DNA of 62,472 bases from Heminiphilus faecis (lineage in GTDB: Bacteria > Bacteroidota > Bacteroidia > Bacteroidales > Muribaculaceae): positions 1 through 62,472 of the forward strand of contig NZ_VSMC01000019.1 in assembly GCF_008728965.1 (NCBI RefSeq), given 5' to 3'. Position numbers and translations under genes: made by a program. Position 1 is the stretch's first letter. Every line of letters begins with the position of its first letter. The notes under the pieces were generated by a model. The model ran no database searches and was not told where the DNA came from. It saw only the letters and a list, made by a program, of their open reading frames with translations. Shown one piece after another: positions 9,188 through 18,670 of the stretch.

Positions 9188-9220
9188 AGAGCCGCCGTTT
9201 TCCTGAAAAGCAGCGGCTCT
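9188..9220 (+). terminator. Hairpin downstream of the glycosidase gene
   Basis: AGAGCCGC (9188-9195) pairs with GCGGCTCT (9213-9220) around a 17-nt loop. No strong T run follows on either strand, so it is a probable rather than certain terminator. Confidence 0.5.
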
Positions 9221-9309
9221 GCTGCTATATGCTCAGGGAAAACAAACATATGTTGATGCGGTTAATGCTGAAAATCAGCGCATAAAAGGCAAAATACGGT
9301 TGCGGTGCC

Positions 9310-9753
9310 TTATGATGCGGCGAGGTGCTGTTCGAGGTATTCCTTGTATGTGCTGACGGGTATGCGGTCTATGCCGTTGTCGGCAAGCATGGCTGATACA
9401 CGGTCAATCTCCGACTTGATGCGGCAGTGGACAAGGTTATAGCGCTTGGCTATGAGGCGTATGTACCTGCGGTCCTGCTTGACGAGGTGTCCGGTATCGG
9501 CGGTGGCGGGCGCTCGCTGCACTTGGGCCTCGGCCTCGCGGCGCCGGCGCTGATAGGAAGCGGCCTTGGCGCGACGGTCGATAACAGGCTTCAGCAGGTT
9601 GAACACACATTGAGCTGTCGGATGAAGCCCGGCCGGCTCTGTGCCGGTCGTCTGATACTCCTTGATGGCTTCGACGAGCGGTTGCCGGAGTTCTGCGGGA
9701 AGCATGGCTATGGACTCGCTCCATAGCTTGTCAAATTTCGGTCTGCGTTTCAT
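9310..9753 (-). CDS. DUF6291-like small protein
   Basis: Read from the ATG at 9753, this is a 147-residue charged, soluble protein starting MKRRPKFDKLWSESIAMLP. It contains an Arg-rich helical stretch (YQRRRREAEAQVQ) and resembles DUF6291 proteins, whose function is unknown. An upstream in-frame ATG at 9801 is rejected because a -7 element (9785-9792) lies between the two; transcription starting about 9778 would exclude that ATG. It has no operon partner: gapA ends 0.5 kb away on the same strand and a glycosidase ends convergently on the left. Confidence 0.6.
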   Translation of the reverse strand: MKRRPKFDKLWSESIAMLPAELRQPLVEAIKEYQTTGTEPAGLHPTAQCVFNLLKPVIDRRAKAASYQRRRREAEAQVQRAPATADTGHLVKQDRRYIRLIAKRYNLVHCRIKSEIDRVSAMLADNGIDRIPVSTYKEYLEQHLAAS

Positions 9754-9784
9754 AATACGATATAGGTTTGACTGTCGTTTCTCG

Positions 9785-9792
9785 CAAAGATA
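9785..9792 (-). promoter_or_regulatory. -7 element of the DUF6291-like gene
   Basis: It reads TATCTTTG on the minus strand and lies 31 nt upstream of the ATG at 9753. It fixes the start codon by excluding the ATG at 9801. Confidence 0.6.
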
Positions 9793-9801
9793 ATATGTCA
9801 C

Positions 9802-10213
9802 GATGGCGTTTTTATGTAGAATCGGGCATTAACAAATTCGTGTAATCCCCAACCCTCTGGCAATCTATCGCTTAATGCGCCATTTTATGAATGTTAATGA
9901 GAAAATGACATCAATGTTAAAATACACTCGTCCGGCATATGCAAACCATCGGTGCTATATAAGAGATTGCGGATGAGTCAGTGTAAACAACAGGTTAAAT
10001 TATATCTGGATTAACTACCCGTAGGTATCGACATGTAGTATGTTATGTTTTTAAACCTGAAGGTGCGGCTTTCGGATGCAATCCTCTCCGGCGGCATGGA
10101 ACAATTATATTTCCATCCGGTGATAACGCAGTCACTGCCGTACGGCCATATTTCAGTGCCTGAATTATGTATGGAGAGGTCGTGTTTCAGCCTGTTGTGT
10201 TGGATGGCTTTAG
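9802..10213. other. Intergenic stretch without a recognisable gene
   Basis: About 410 bp lie between the DUF6291-like gene promoter and the gapA terminator. An 86-codon plus-strand frame opens at 10045, but it has no family resemblance, no signal peptide and no promoter element, and it runs through the gapA terminator into gapA antisense. I see no RNA gene. Confidence 0.4.
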
Positions 10214-10249
10214 ATAAAAAATCAGCGGCCCTCTGTGGAGGACCGCTGA
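10214..10249 (-). terminator. Intrinsic terminator of gapA
   Basis: On the minus strand TCAGCGG and CCGCTGA form a stem, extended internally by TCCTC/GAGGG, followed by a T6 run ending near 10214. It starts 25 bp downstream of the gapA stop codon and is a textbook rho-independent terminator. Confidence 0.85.
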
Positions 10250-10273
10250 CGTTTATGAAAAATATGCGGTTTA

Positions 10274-11296
<1,023 letters not shown>

Positions 11297-11334
11297 TTAT
11301 TGGGTTATGTTAATCATCTACCTTTTGAGGCATA

Positions 11335-11342
11335 CAAAATTA
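11335..11342 (-). promoter_or_regulatory. -7 element of gapA
   Basis: It reads TAATTTTG on the minus strand, 50 nt upstream of the gapA ATG. It lies back to back with the mscL -7 element at 11397-11404, making this a compact divergent promoter region. Confidence 0.65.
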
Positions 11343-11396
11343 CTACTTTTTTTTCAATAAACTCGTAATGCACATAAAATAAAGGAAAAAATTCTT

Positions 11397-11404
11397 TAAT
11401 TTTG
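11397..11404 (+). promoter_or_regulatory. -7 element of mscL
   Basis: TAATTTTG matches the consensus 46 nt upstream of the mscL ATG. Confidence 0.6.
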
Positions 11405-11450
11405 CGTGAAAATGCATCGTAAAGCGTTTTACAGAAAAAAAGAATAGACT

Positions 11451-11882
11451 ATGGGTAAGTTTTTAGAAGACTTCAAGGCATTTGCCATGAAAGGCAATGT
11501 GGTTGACATGGCCGTCGGTGTTATTGTCGGCGGTGCGTTTGGTAAGATTGTTTCGTCGCTTGTCAACGATGTGATCATGCCGGTTATTTCAGTTTGTACC
11601 GGTGGCCTGTCGTTCAAGGACATGAAGTATGTCATCACGCCGGCTCAGGCTGCTGTCGAGGGGGTAAGCCCTGAAGTGGCCGAGGTAGCTGTGAATTATG
11701 GCATGTTTATTCAGAACATAGTTGATTTTCTTATAATAGCTTTAAGCATATTTGTGGCGCTTCGTGTCATCCTGAAGTTTAAGAAGCGCGAGGAAGAGGC
11801 CCCCGCAGCTCCCCCCGAGCCGACCAAAGAGGAAGTGCTTCTGACCGAGATCCGTGACCTGCTCAGGGACAAAAATAATTAA
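11451..11882 (+). CDS. mscL: Large-conductance mechanosensitive channel MscL
   Basis: The 143-residue inner-membrane protein starts MGKFLEDFKAFAMKGNVVDMAVGVIVGGAFGKIV, the signature N-terminal amphipathic helix and pore-lining first transmembrane helix of MscL. The second helix (about residues 85-108, FIQNIVDFLIIALSIFVAL) is followed by a charged cytoplasmic tail (KKREEEAPAAPPEPT). It forms a pentameric safety valve against hypo-osmotic shock. The 143-residue length is normal. The carboxynorspermidine synthase gene follows after 42 bp on the same strand and may be cotranscribed. Confidence 0.96.
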   Translation: MGKFLEDFKAFAMKGNVVDMAVGVIVGGAFGKIVSSLVNDVIMPVISVCTGGLSFKDMKYVITPAQAAVEGVSPEVAEVAVNYGMFIQNIVDFLIIALSIFVALRVILKFKKREEEAPAAPPEPTKEEVLLTEIRDLLRDKNN

Positions 11883-11924
11883 AACCGTTCTTGTCGTTAA
11901 AGATTCATTTTAAAAGATATTATA

Positions 11925-13130
11925 ATGTCAAAAGTCATAATTATAGGAGCGGGCGGTGTCGGCACTGTCGTCGCTCATAAGTGTGCGCAGAATCCCGGGG
12001 TTTTTACCGAGATAGTGCTTGCTTCGCGTACTAAAAGCAAGTGTGACGCCATTGCTGATGCCATAGGTGCTTCCAACATAACCACCGACTGTGTTGACGC
12101 CGACAGCGTAGAGGAACTTGTGGCTCTTTTCCGCCGTCACAAGCCCGACTTGGTCATAAACGTGGCTCTGCCTTATCAGGATCTTACTATAATGGATGCC
12201 TGTCTGGAGTGTGGCGTAAACTATCTTGATACGGCCAACTATGAGCCTAAGGATGAGGCTCACTTCGAGTACTCTTGGCAGTGGGCTTATCGTGAGCGTT
12301 TTGAGAAAGCCGGCTTGACCGCGATACTCGGTTGTGGTTTCGACCCGGGAGTGTCGGGAGTGTTTACCGCTTACGCGGCCAAGCACTATTTTTCTGAAAT
12401 GGAGTATCTTGATATTGTGGACTGCAACGCCGGCGACCATGGCAAGGCATTTGCCACCAATTTCAATCCCGAAATCAACATACGTGAGATTACCCAGAAC
12501 GGACGCTATTATGAAGAGGGCAAGTGGGTGGTAACCAAGCCCCTCGAAATACATGCTCCGCTCAATTATCCTAATATAGGCCCGCGTGACTCTTATCTGC
12601 TTTATCATGAGGAACTTGAATCGCTGGTCATAAACTTCCCGACAATCAAGCGCGCACGCTTCTGGATGACTTTCGGACAAGAGTATCTGACACATCTGCG
12701 TGTCATTCAGAACATAGGCATGGCGCGTATAGACGAAGTCGAGTACAACGGTACTAAAATCATACCTCTGCAGTTCTTGAAGGCCGTGCTGCCCAACCCG
12801 CAGGATCTCGGCGAGAATTATCACGGCGAGACCTCGATAGGCTGCCGCATATCGGGCAAGGACAAGGAGGGCAAGGACCTGACGTATTATATATATAACA
12901 ACTGCAGTCATGAGGCCGCCTATAAGGAGACCGGCATGCAGGCTGTCAGCTACACGACCGGTGTGCCGGCCATGGCAGGAGCCATGATGTTCCTTACCGG
13001 CAAGTGGGTGAAACCCGGCGTACACAATGTCGAGGAGTTTGACCCCGATCCGTTCCTCGAAGTCATAGCCGCACAGGGACTGCCGTGGCACGAAGTATTC
13101 AACGGCGACCTCGAAGTCGACAAAATCTAA
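11925..13130 (+). CDS. Carboxynorspermidine synthase / saccharopine dehydrogenase-like
   Basis: The 401-residue protein begins with a Rossmann motif (KVIIIGAGGVGTVVAHKCA). It carries the saccharopine-dehydrogenase-family segment NYLDTANYEPKDEAHFEY and ILGCGFDPGVSGVF, typical of the carboxy(nor)spermidine dehydrogenase branch. That enzyme condenses aspartate semialdehyde with a diamine using NADPH, the penultimate step of the alternative spermidine/norspermidine pathway known from Bacteroidota. The decarboxylase partner is not in this window. The gene ends in a long bidirectional hairpin shared with the convergent esterase gene. The family call is firm; the preferred polyamine is not determined by what I can see. 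Confidence 0.88.
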   Translation: MSKVIIIGAGGVGTVVAHKCAQNPGVFTEIVLASRTKSKCDAIADAIGASNITTDCVDADSVEELVALFRRHKPDLVINVALPYQDLTIMDACLECGVNYLDTANYEPKDEAHFEYSWQWAYRERFEKAGLTAILGCGFDPGVSGVFTAYAAKHYFSEMEYLDIVDCNAGDHGKAFATNFNPEINIREITQNGRYYEEGKWVVTKPLEIHAPLNYPNIGPRDSYLLYHEELESLVINFPTIKRARFWMTFGQEYLTHLRVIQNIGMARIDEVEYNGTKIIPLQFLKAVLPNPQDLGENYHGETSIGCRISGKDKEGKDLTYYIYNNCSHEAAYKETGMQAVSYTTGVPAMAGAMMFLTGKWVKPGVHNVEEFDPDPFLEVIAAQGLPWHEVFNGDLEVDKI

Positions 13131-13151
13131 ATAAACATAGATTATAAAATA

Positions 13152-13200
13152 AATTATCTCCGCTTGGTAACTTAGGCAACGGTACCAAGCGGAGATAATT
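13152..13200. terminator. Bidirectional terminator-like hairpin between convergent genes
   Basis: A perfect 18-bp inverted repeat (13152-13169 and 13183-13200, core TATCTCCGCTTGGTA) surrounds a 13-nt loop. It sits between the stop codons of the dehydrogenase and the esterase. The A/T-rich ends of the stem supply a short U tract in both directions. Confidence 0.75.
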
Positions 13201-13226
13201 GTATATACACGCAGGATGATACTGCG

Positions 13227-14624
13227 TTACCGGTTGTCGGAGCGGAAGGAGGAGACGGGAAGACCCCAGAAGTTGAAGAGTGAGCCGTCGACGTAGTCCT
13301 TGAACCCGTAGCGTACGGCTACAGGGTGGGGCACTTCAGGGCTGGAGACTACGACAGTCTGTCTGCCGTTGCCGATGTATGCGTCGGCGGGATGAAACAC
13401 ATAGTCTTTACCCGCTACTTCAAACCCTGTGAGCGGTTTATGGAATGAGGTAAGGCCCTTGCCCACTCCGTCAAATGTTACTATAATTTTGTCGTCCTCG
13501 GTTACGGCCGATTTGTATACGGGTCCCGAAGAGGGGAAGCCCTCCAGTCCGTATGTGTCAGACAGTGCCAAATATGCGAAGCGGTTGCCTACAGTCAGCT
13601 TCTCCATAGGGTGTATGCTTACTGGGTCGCCTATGTCAAGCAGCACTATCATGCCCGACGAAGGGATGAGCCCGGTGCATTTCAGCTGTGCCTCGCGCAG
13701 GTATGCCGAGTTCTCGCCTTTGCCTTCGCCCTTGTTGTAGTTGTACGGTGCTATCTGTGCGTAGTAAAACGGAAATTCGCCCATATCCCAGCGTTTGCGC
13801 CAGTCGGTCACCATGGCGGGCAGCAGCTTTATGTAGTGGTCGGGTGCGTCCACGTTGGCCTCGCCCTGATACCATAAGCATCCTTTTATGCCGTAGCCGA
13901 GTATCGGAGCCAGCATGCCGTTGTACAGTATGGACTCGTCGTGCACTTCAGGCACTCCTTGGTAAGGCGCCACGCTTTCGGCACTCATCCATGCCTCGAC
14001 TCTTGACCCTCCGTAGCTGGTGTGTATTATGCCTACGGGCATGTGCAGCACGTCATTGAGTTTGCGGGCAAAGAAGTAGGCGGCGGCTGAAAATTCGGGC
14101 ACAGTTGCCGGCGATGCTTCTTCCCATTGTCCCTTGCAGTCGGTCTGTGGTTCGGAAATGAGTTTGTGGCCTACTGTAAACATCCTTATGTCGGGATTTT
14201 CGGAAGTCACAGTGGCTTCCAGCGCTCCTATGACCGGGTCGCCGTATTGGCCGTCGACACGCATGTCCATGTTGGATTGACCTGAACACAGCCATACTTC
14301 GCCGAGCATAACGTTATCTATTGTCACGGGGCTGCCGTCGCTGACGCTGACGGTATAGGGTCCTCCATAGTTTCCGGTTTTCACTTTGAGCCGCCAGTAG
14401 CCTTGTGCGTCGGGCATGACGGTGTAGGTGCTGTCGTTCCACGATGTCTTTACTTCAACAGCCTTGCCTTTTCTGTCGGTAGTGCCCCACAGAGCCACGC
14501 TGCTCTGCTGCTGTAGCACCATGCCGTCGGAAAATATGGCGGGCAATGTCACTTTGGCCGATGCCTGCGACGGCATAAGAGCGAGCAGCCCCGCGGCAGC
14601 GGCTATTTTTACGATGTTGTTCAT
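13227..14624 (-). CDS. Secreted sialate O-acetylesterase (SGNH family)
   Basis: The 465-residue protein has a Sec signal peptide (to about ASA at residue 23) and the sialate O-acetylesterase pattern: LPAIFSDGMVLQQ near the N-terminus, EVWLCSGQSNMDM containing the nucleophile Ser of the GQSN block, the substrate-site segment HTSYGGSRVEAWMS and GCLWYQGEAN. The C-terminal part carries the usual small beta-domain. Such enzymes remove O-acetyl groups from sialic acids or other sugars so that glycosidases can act. It follows the GH2 gene by 7 bp and is surely cotranscribed with it. Confidence 0.9.
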   Translation of the reverse strand: MNNIVKIAAAAGLLALMPSQASAKVTLPAIFSDGMVLQQQSSVALWGTTDRKGKAVEVKTSWNDSTYTVMPDAQGYWRLKVKTGNYGGPYTVSVSDGSPVTIDNVMLGEVWLCSGQSNMDMRVDGQYGDPVIGALEATVTSENPDIRMFTVGHKLISEPQTDCKGQWEEASPATVPEFSAAAYFFARKLNDVLHMPVGIIHTSYGGSRVEAWMSAESVAPYQGVPEVHDESILYNGMLAPILGYGIKGCLWYQGEANVDAPDHYIKLLPAMVTDWRKRWDMGEFPFYYAQIAPYNYNKGEGKGENSAYLREAQLKCTGLIPSSGMIVLLDIGDPVSIHPMEKLTVGNRFAYLALSDTYGLEGFPSSGPVYKSAVTEDDKIIVTFDGVGKGLTSFHKPLTGFEVAGKDYVFHPADAYIGNGRQTVVVSSPEVPHPVAVRYGFKDYVDGSLFNFWGLPVSSFRSDNR

Positions 14625-14631
14625 GATAGGG

Positions 14632-17600
14632 TTATTTTGTCGTTATAAGTTCATTTATGAGGTTTACGAGAAGGCGTCCGGCTATGGGGTCGGTCGTGGC
14701 TTTTTCCGTACACATGGTCGATACGATGGCGTCGCCTTTGCCGTCACGAATGCCGAGCAGAGTAAGTCCGCGCATAGATTCTATGCGTTCGATCCTGTCT
14801 TCCGGTTTGCCGCCGTCTATGTAGGCGTGGATTTTCATCTGGCTTGCCAGTTCGGTGACATTCTGATGGCGTACCGCTTTTAGCGCGGCGTTGCAAACCA
14901 GCGGTATCTCGCGGCGGTTGTTGTTGAAGTATCGAAGTTCGAGTACGTCTATGTCATCGAATACACCGGCGTCAGGACGTTCCATGACGCTAATGTCGCC
15001 TTCGGTGGGTATGATCCATCCGGTTATGTATTCAGGATATATTTTGCGTGCGGTTTCTTTGCTGTCAAGTATCAGCAGTTTGCCCCCGGCCGACTGGTAA
15101 GCGCGTAGCGCTGCGGCCTCGGCATCGCTGCATTCGGCACCCCCCGATATTATGCACAATGATTTTTTGTGCTTCGACTTCAGAAGGTCGCTTGCCGAAG
15201 TTATCGGAGTCGTTTTTATGCCGAGATGGTTGAGCACATCGGTCATGCCGTTTCGGTCAAGTATGAGAATGGGGGTACTCTTGTCGGTCAGCACTTTGCC
15301 GGAGTTCCAGTCTTTTCGGGCGAGCAGAAGGTCATATTCGTTTTCAGAGAGTACGGAGTCTTTGCCTGTAAGTCTTAATTTGAGTTTGGATTTTACCTTG
15401 TCGGCCGGCAGGGTCTGCGGTAGTGCTATGTCGGGTTCTATGTATCGACGGCCGTAATAGGGTACTTCGGGAAATAGCTCCGTGCCGCTTGCAAGAGTAC
15501 GGTCGTTATCGTCTGTTATGCGCCACTCGAGGGTGGTCGCGGGAAGGTCGCGTCCCTGTTCGTCGTCATTGACCGTATAGATGCGTACCGGAAGTCTTTC
15601 ACCGGCGTACAGATTGCGGCCCCAGAGCTCTGCGCTGACAAGCACCGGCTGCAATGCGCGTTTAAGCGCGTGATATGTAGGCCACGGGGTTATGGCTTTG
15701 TGGTCGTAGCACTGACGGAACCATGTCATGTATGCGAAGTGCATGATGCCCGATACCTGATCGCCGGTACGGCGCAGCGCTTCGGCCAGTTCGCCGGTGA
15801 TAAATGACTGTACTTTAAGGAAGGAGGCGGGGTCGGCCCAGTCATATGCTTCGTAACCGATAAGCGTATAGGGATTCTGATGAATAAGCTGGTATGAGCG
15901 GGTGGGGTGGCCTGTTTCGCCGTTTGGATAACCTGTGCTCATCTCCTGACTTATAAGCGGGCGTCCCGGAGTTTTGAATTGCTTCTGAAACTCTCCGTTG
16001 AAGAAGCGGAAGAGCGAGAAGTCGTACCAGTTGTAATAAGCGTGGTTGTCATCTATGTCGCCGTCATCGACCGTGGCCATGAAGTCGGATCCGAAGCGGT
16101 TGAGTCCGTTGCGGCGTATGTAGTTGGAGTCGAAACTGACGGGGCGCGTGGGGTCGAGTGCGCGCATTCGTTTTACCACATCCGAGATTATGCGGAATTT
16201 CTGCATGGCTCGCTCCTTGTCGGCATCAAGGTCGTAGAACTTCATTTCGTTGTTGACGGTCCATAGCACCAGTGACGGGTGATTTTTGTACTTGTTCATT
16301 ACTTTAAGCCATTCGTCGGCCCATAATTCGAGAACACCTTTGTCCGGTATCGGTGTGGAGTGGATCATGAGCCATGACCATGTGCCCTCGAAGCTGACGG
16401 CTATGCCGTTGCGGTCGGCGGCGGCCATCCACATTTCGTTCCACGGAGTTGTGTGAGTTCGGGTAGAGTTGACGTTGCCTTCGCGCATGAGTTGCATGAA
16501 TGTGTCGGCCAGTTTCTCGTCGTTGGGGCATATGGCAAACGGTATGTGGTTGCCTCCGCGCAACCAGTAGCGCCGTCCGTTGAGATACAGGAAGCCGTCA
16601 TTGCGTGCCTCGAAGGTGCGGAAGCCCGATGTTATGGTCGTGCGGTCTATCTCCTTGCTTCCTCCATCAGATACAAGACTGAACGTGAAGTCATAAAGAT
16701 TTGGAGTGGCGGGTTCCCACAGTTTCGGATTCAGACCGTCGACGCGGTATGTGTATGTGGCGCTCTGTCCTGCGCCGAGTGAAAGCCCGGAGTGTAGTGT
16801 CGCGCTGTACAGGGTGTCACGGCTCTGCCGGTCTACAATATCTGCCCTGACAGCAAATTTACGCTTTCCTTTCAGGCTGCTGTTTTTGACGGTTATGTCA
16901 AATTCCGCTCCGTCAAGAGCCGGTTTTATAAATACATCTTCTACTTTAAGCGGGTCGCTTATAGTTAGCTTGACCGGTTGCCATATGCCCGCCGGATTAT
17001 CGCCATAGAAGCCGTGGGGTATGTCGGTGAGTACAGTTTTGTTGGCCTGAGCGTCGTCTTTGTTGTCCTCCACATCCTTGCGCACCGAAGAGTAGTAATT
17101 TTCCATCGCATCGCTTGTCTGTGCGGCGGTGTCGTTTATGTCGCGGGTCACCTTTACGGCGATGAGGTTGCGGCCCGGGTGCAGATATGGAGTGGCATCC
17201 AGTACAATTTCGCCGAACATGCCCACATGTGTGGCTGCCTGCCGGCCGTTTATATATATTTCAGCGGTTTTTGACACCGCATCGAAGGTCAGTGTCATCT
17301 GCCGGCCTTTCACGTCAGCCGGAAGTTCGAGCCATTGGCGGTACCAAGCGGCTCCGGTTTTGCGATAATCGAATGTGTAGTTCTCGCAGCGGTCGGTCTC
17401 GCGTTGGTAGTATGTGTCGCTGACTCCCTTGTGCTGCTGTCCGCGCGGCGAGGGCATTGTCTCGCCGTGGAGCCATATCCGTATCGGATTCCAAAAGTCA
17501 GGCACAGTCATCACGTGCCAGTTGCTGTCGTCGGCAGCGGGCGAGGCTGCCGATAGCTCGTCGTCACACTCGTAAACTGGCATGAACAGCCAGTTGCCGT

Positions 17601-18357
17601 CGAGTGATATATCGGTGCGGCTGCCGTTGAGTCTGCCGGCTTTTATGGGGTGGTAAGCGGCCCGCTGCTCCCGGCGCATATTCTCTTTCTGCACGGGGGT
17701 GAGCCGTTGGCAGTATTCTGTGTCGGCTATACCGTCCAAGGCATTGTCATTCAATGGCGTTATGACGAGGTCGTCAAACTCGGTCTCTATCCATGCGCCG
17801 CCGAGCGATACTTCTCCCGAAGGAGTGAGGGCTTCGCCGTTAGAATCTGTAACGTCGATGTAGGGCAGCGGTTCGTCGCCTACGAATACACGTATGCGGT
17901 TGCCGCATGCCTCTACTCGCAGAGTGTACCATTCCCCCGGTACGGGATGAAAATTCAACGGGCGCACACCCATGAACTCATCGGTGCCCATATAGCCGGT
18001 ACGCATCAGATACACGTCATCCTGAAGGCCTCCTTTTATGCCGACCATGTAGCGGTCAAAGCGGTTGCTGTTACGGAACCCTCCCCATATCTGCACTTGC
18101 TCTGCTTCTTGTGGAGCACGTGCCTTGAACGAGAATGAATAATTTTTCATATCGGGTGAGCCAAACAACGCATAAGCTCCCTGAGAGCGTAACACTCCGT
18201 CGGTAACGCTGCACGAGCCGCGTCCTACGGTTGTAAGCGGTAGTGCGGAGTCTGAAAAGTCATAGCTGCGGCAGTTGTCGCCATTATTTCCCGAATAGAC
18301 TGACTGTGCCGGTATGAGGGCGGCACATGCCAAAAGATACTTGATTGCCTGTGTCAT
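14632..18357 (-). CDS. Large GH2-family glycoside hydrolase with N-terminal concanavalin-like domain
   Basis: The 1241-residue secreted protein has a signal peptide (about residues 1-22). Residues about 30-205 are a laminin-G/concanavalin-like domain (YSFSFKARAP, WYTLRVEACGNRIRVFVGD). GH2 modules follow: jelly roll (AAWYRQWLELPADVKGRQ), Ig-like, and a TIM barrel with the acid/base in LVLWTVNNEM (Glu about residue 702) and the nucleophile in RPLISQEMSTG (Glu about 804). A C-terminal region of about 350 residues follows. The family covers beta-galactosidase, glucuronidase and mannosidase activities, which I cannot separate. Pairing with a sialate O-acetylesterase suggests host mucin-type glycans. 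The promoter -7 is at 18389-18396. Confidence 0.9.
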   Translation of the reverse strand: MTQAIKYLLACAALIPAQSVYSGNNGDNCRSYDFSDSALPLTTVGRGSCSVTDGVLRSQGAYALFGSPDMKNYSFSFKARAPQEAEQVQIWGGFRNSNRFDRYMVGIKGGLQDDVYLMRTGYMGTDEFMGVRPLNFHPVPGEWYTLRVEACGNRIRVFVGDEPLPYIDVTDSNGEALTPSGEVSLGGAWIETEFDDLVITPLNDNALDGIADTEYCQRLTPVQKENMRREQRAAYHPIKAGRLNGSRTDISLDGNWLFMPVYECDDELSAASPAADDSNWHVMTVPDFWNPIRIWLHGETMPSPRGQQHKGVSDTYYQRETDRCENYTFDYRKTGAAWYRQWLELPADVKGRQMTLTFDAVSKTAEIYINGRQAATHVGMFGEIVLDATPYLHPGRNLIAVKVTRDINDTAAQTSDAMENYYSSVRKDVEDNKDDAQANKTVLTDIPHGFYGDNPAGIWQPVKLTISDPLKVEDVFIKPALDGAEFDITVKNSSLKGKRKFAVRADIVDRQSRDTLYSATLHSGLSLGAGQSATYTYRVDGLNPKLWEPATPNLYDFTFSLVSDGGSKEIDRTTITSGFRTFEARNDGFLYLNGRRYWLRGGNHIPFAICPNDEKLADTFMQLMREGNVNSTRTHTTPWNEMWMAAADRNGIAVSFEGTWSWLMIHSTPIPDKGVLELWADEWLKVMNKYKNHPSLVLWTVNNEMKFYDLDADKERAMQKFRIISDVVKRMRALDPTRPVSFDSNYIRRNGLNRFGSDFMATVDDGDIDDNHAYYNWYDFSLFRFFNGEFQKQFKTPGRPLISQEMSTGYPNGETGHPTRSYQLIHQNPYTLIGYEAYDWADPASFLKVQSFITGELAEALRRTGDQVSGIMHFAYMTWFRQCYDHKAITPWPTYHALKRALQPVLVSAELWGRNLYAGERLPVRIYTVNDDEQGRDLPATTLEWRITDDNDRTLASGTELFPEVPYYGRRYIEPDIALPQTLPADKVKSKLKLRLTGKDSVLSENEYDLLLARKDWNSGKVLTDKSTPILILDRNGMTDVLNHLGIKTTPITSASDLLKSKHKKSLCIISGGAECSDAEAAALRAYQSAGGKLLILDSKETARKIYPEYITGWIIPTEGDISVMERPDAGVFDDIDVLELRYFNNNRREIPLVCNAALKAVRHQNVTELASQMKIHAYIDGGKPEDRIERIESMRGLTLLGIRDGKGDAIVSTMCTEKATTDPIAGRLLVNLINELITTK

Positions 18358-18388
18358 GATGATTTTAGGTTACATCGTTTTATAACTA

Positions 18389-18396
18389 CAAAAGTA
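18389..18396 (-). promoter_or_regulatory. -7 element of the GH2-esterase operon
   Basis: It reads TACTTTTG on the minus strand, about 31 nt upstream of the GH2 start codon. Confidence 0.55.
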
Positions 18397-18670
18397 GCGC
18401 TGTGCGGTTAAATTAATTATAACATGCCGCTTAATATCTGATTAATTTTTGAATTACATTATAAGATGGAGCTTAGGGTGTGTCATAATGATCTGTCCAC
18501 TGCATCGGGCGCTAATTTCTTAGACTCCTTCGCTGATGATTGCGCCGTATTTATTTGCGTTGAATGTCTGCTTTCGCCATGCCGGGTTAAAAATGATTAA
18601 AATGTGATTATATAGCTAAACGCGGAGAGTCATTCAACGGTTATGAATAGATATAAACGTATTATTTGAG
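18397..18670. other. Divergent intergenic region upstream of the RND operon
   Basis: This stretch separates the GH2 promoter from the efflux operon. I find no exact TAnnTTTG element for the plus strand; TATTATTTG just before the ATG at 18671 is only an approximate match. No regulator gene of the TetR or MarR type is present, so control of the pump is not visible. Confidence 0.35.

Noticed and set aside
9754-9801. Upstream start for the DUF6291-like gene
   Set aside because: A perfect -7 element lies inside this extension, so transcription would begin downstream of the upper ATG.
11928-13091. 387-codon minus-strand reading frame opposite the carboxynorspermidine synthase gene
   Set aside because: It is the antisense shadow of a gene with clear family motifs; no signal, promoter or family resemblance supports it.
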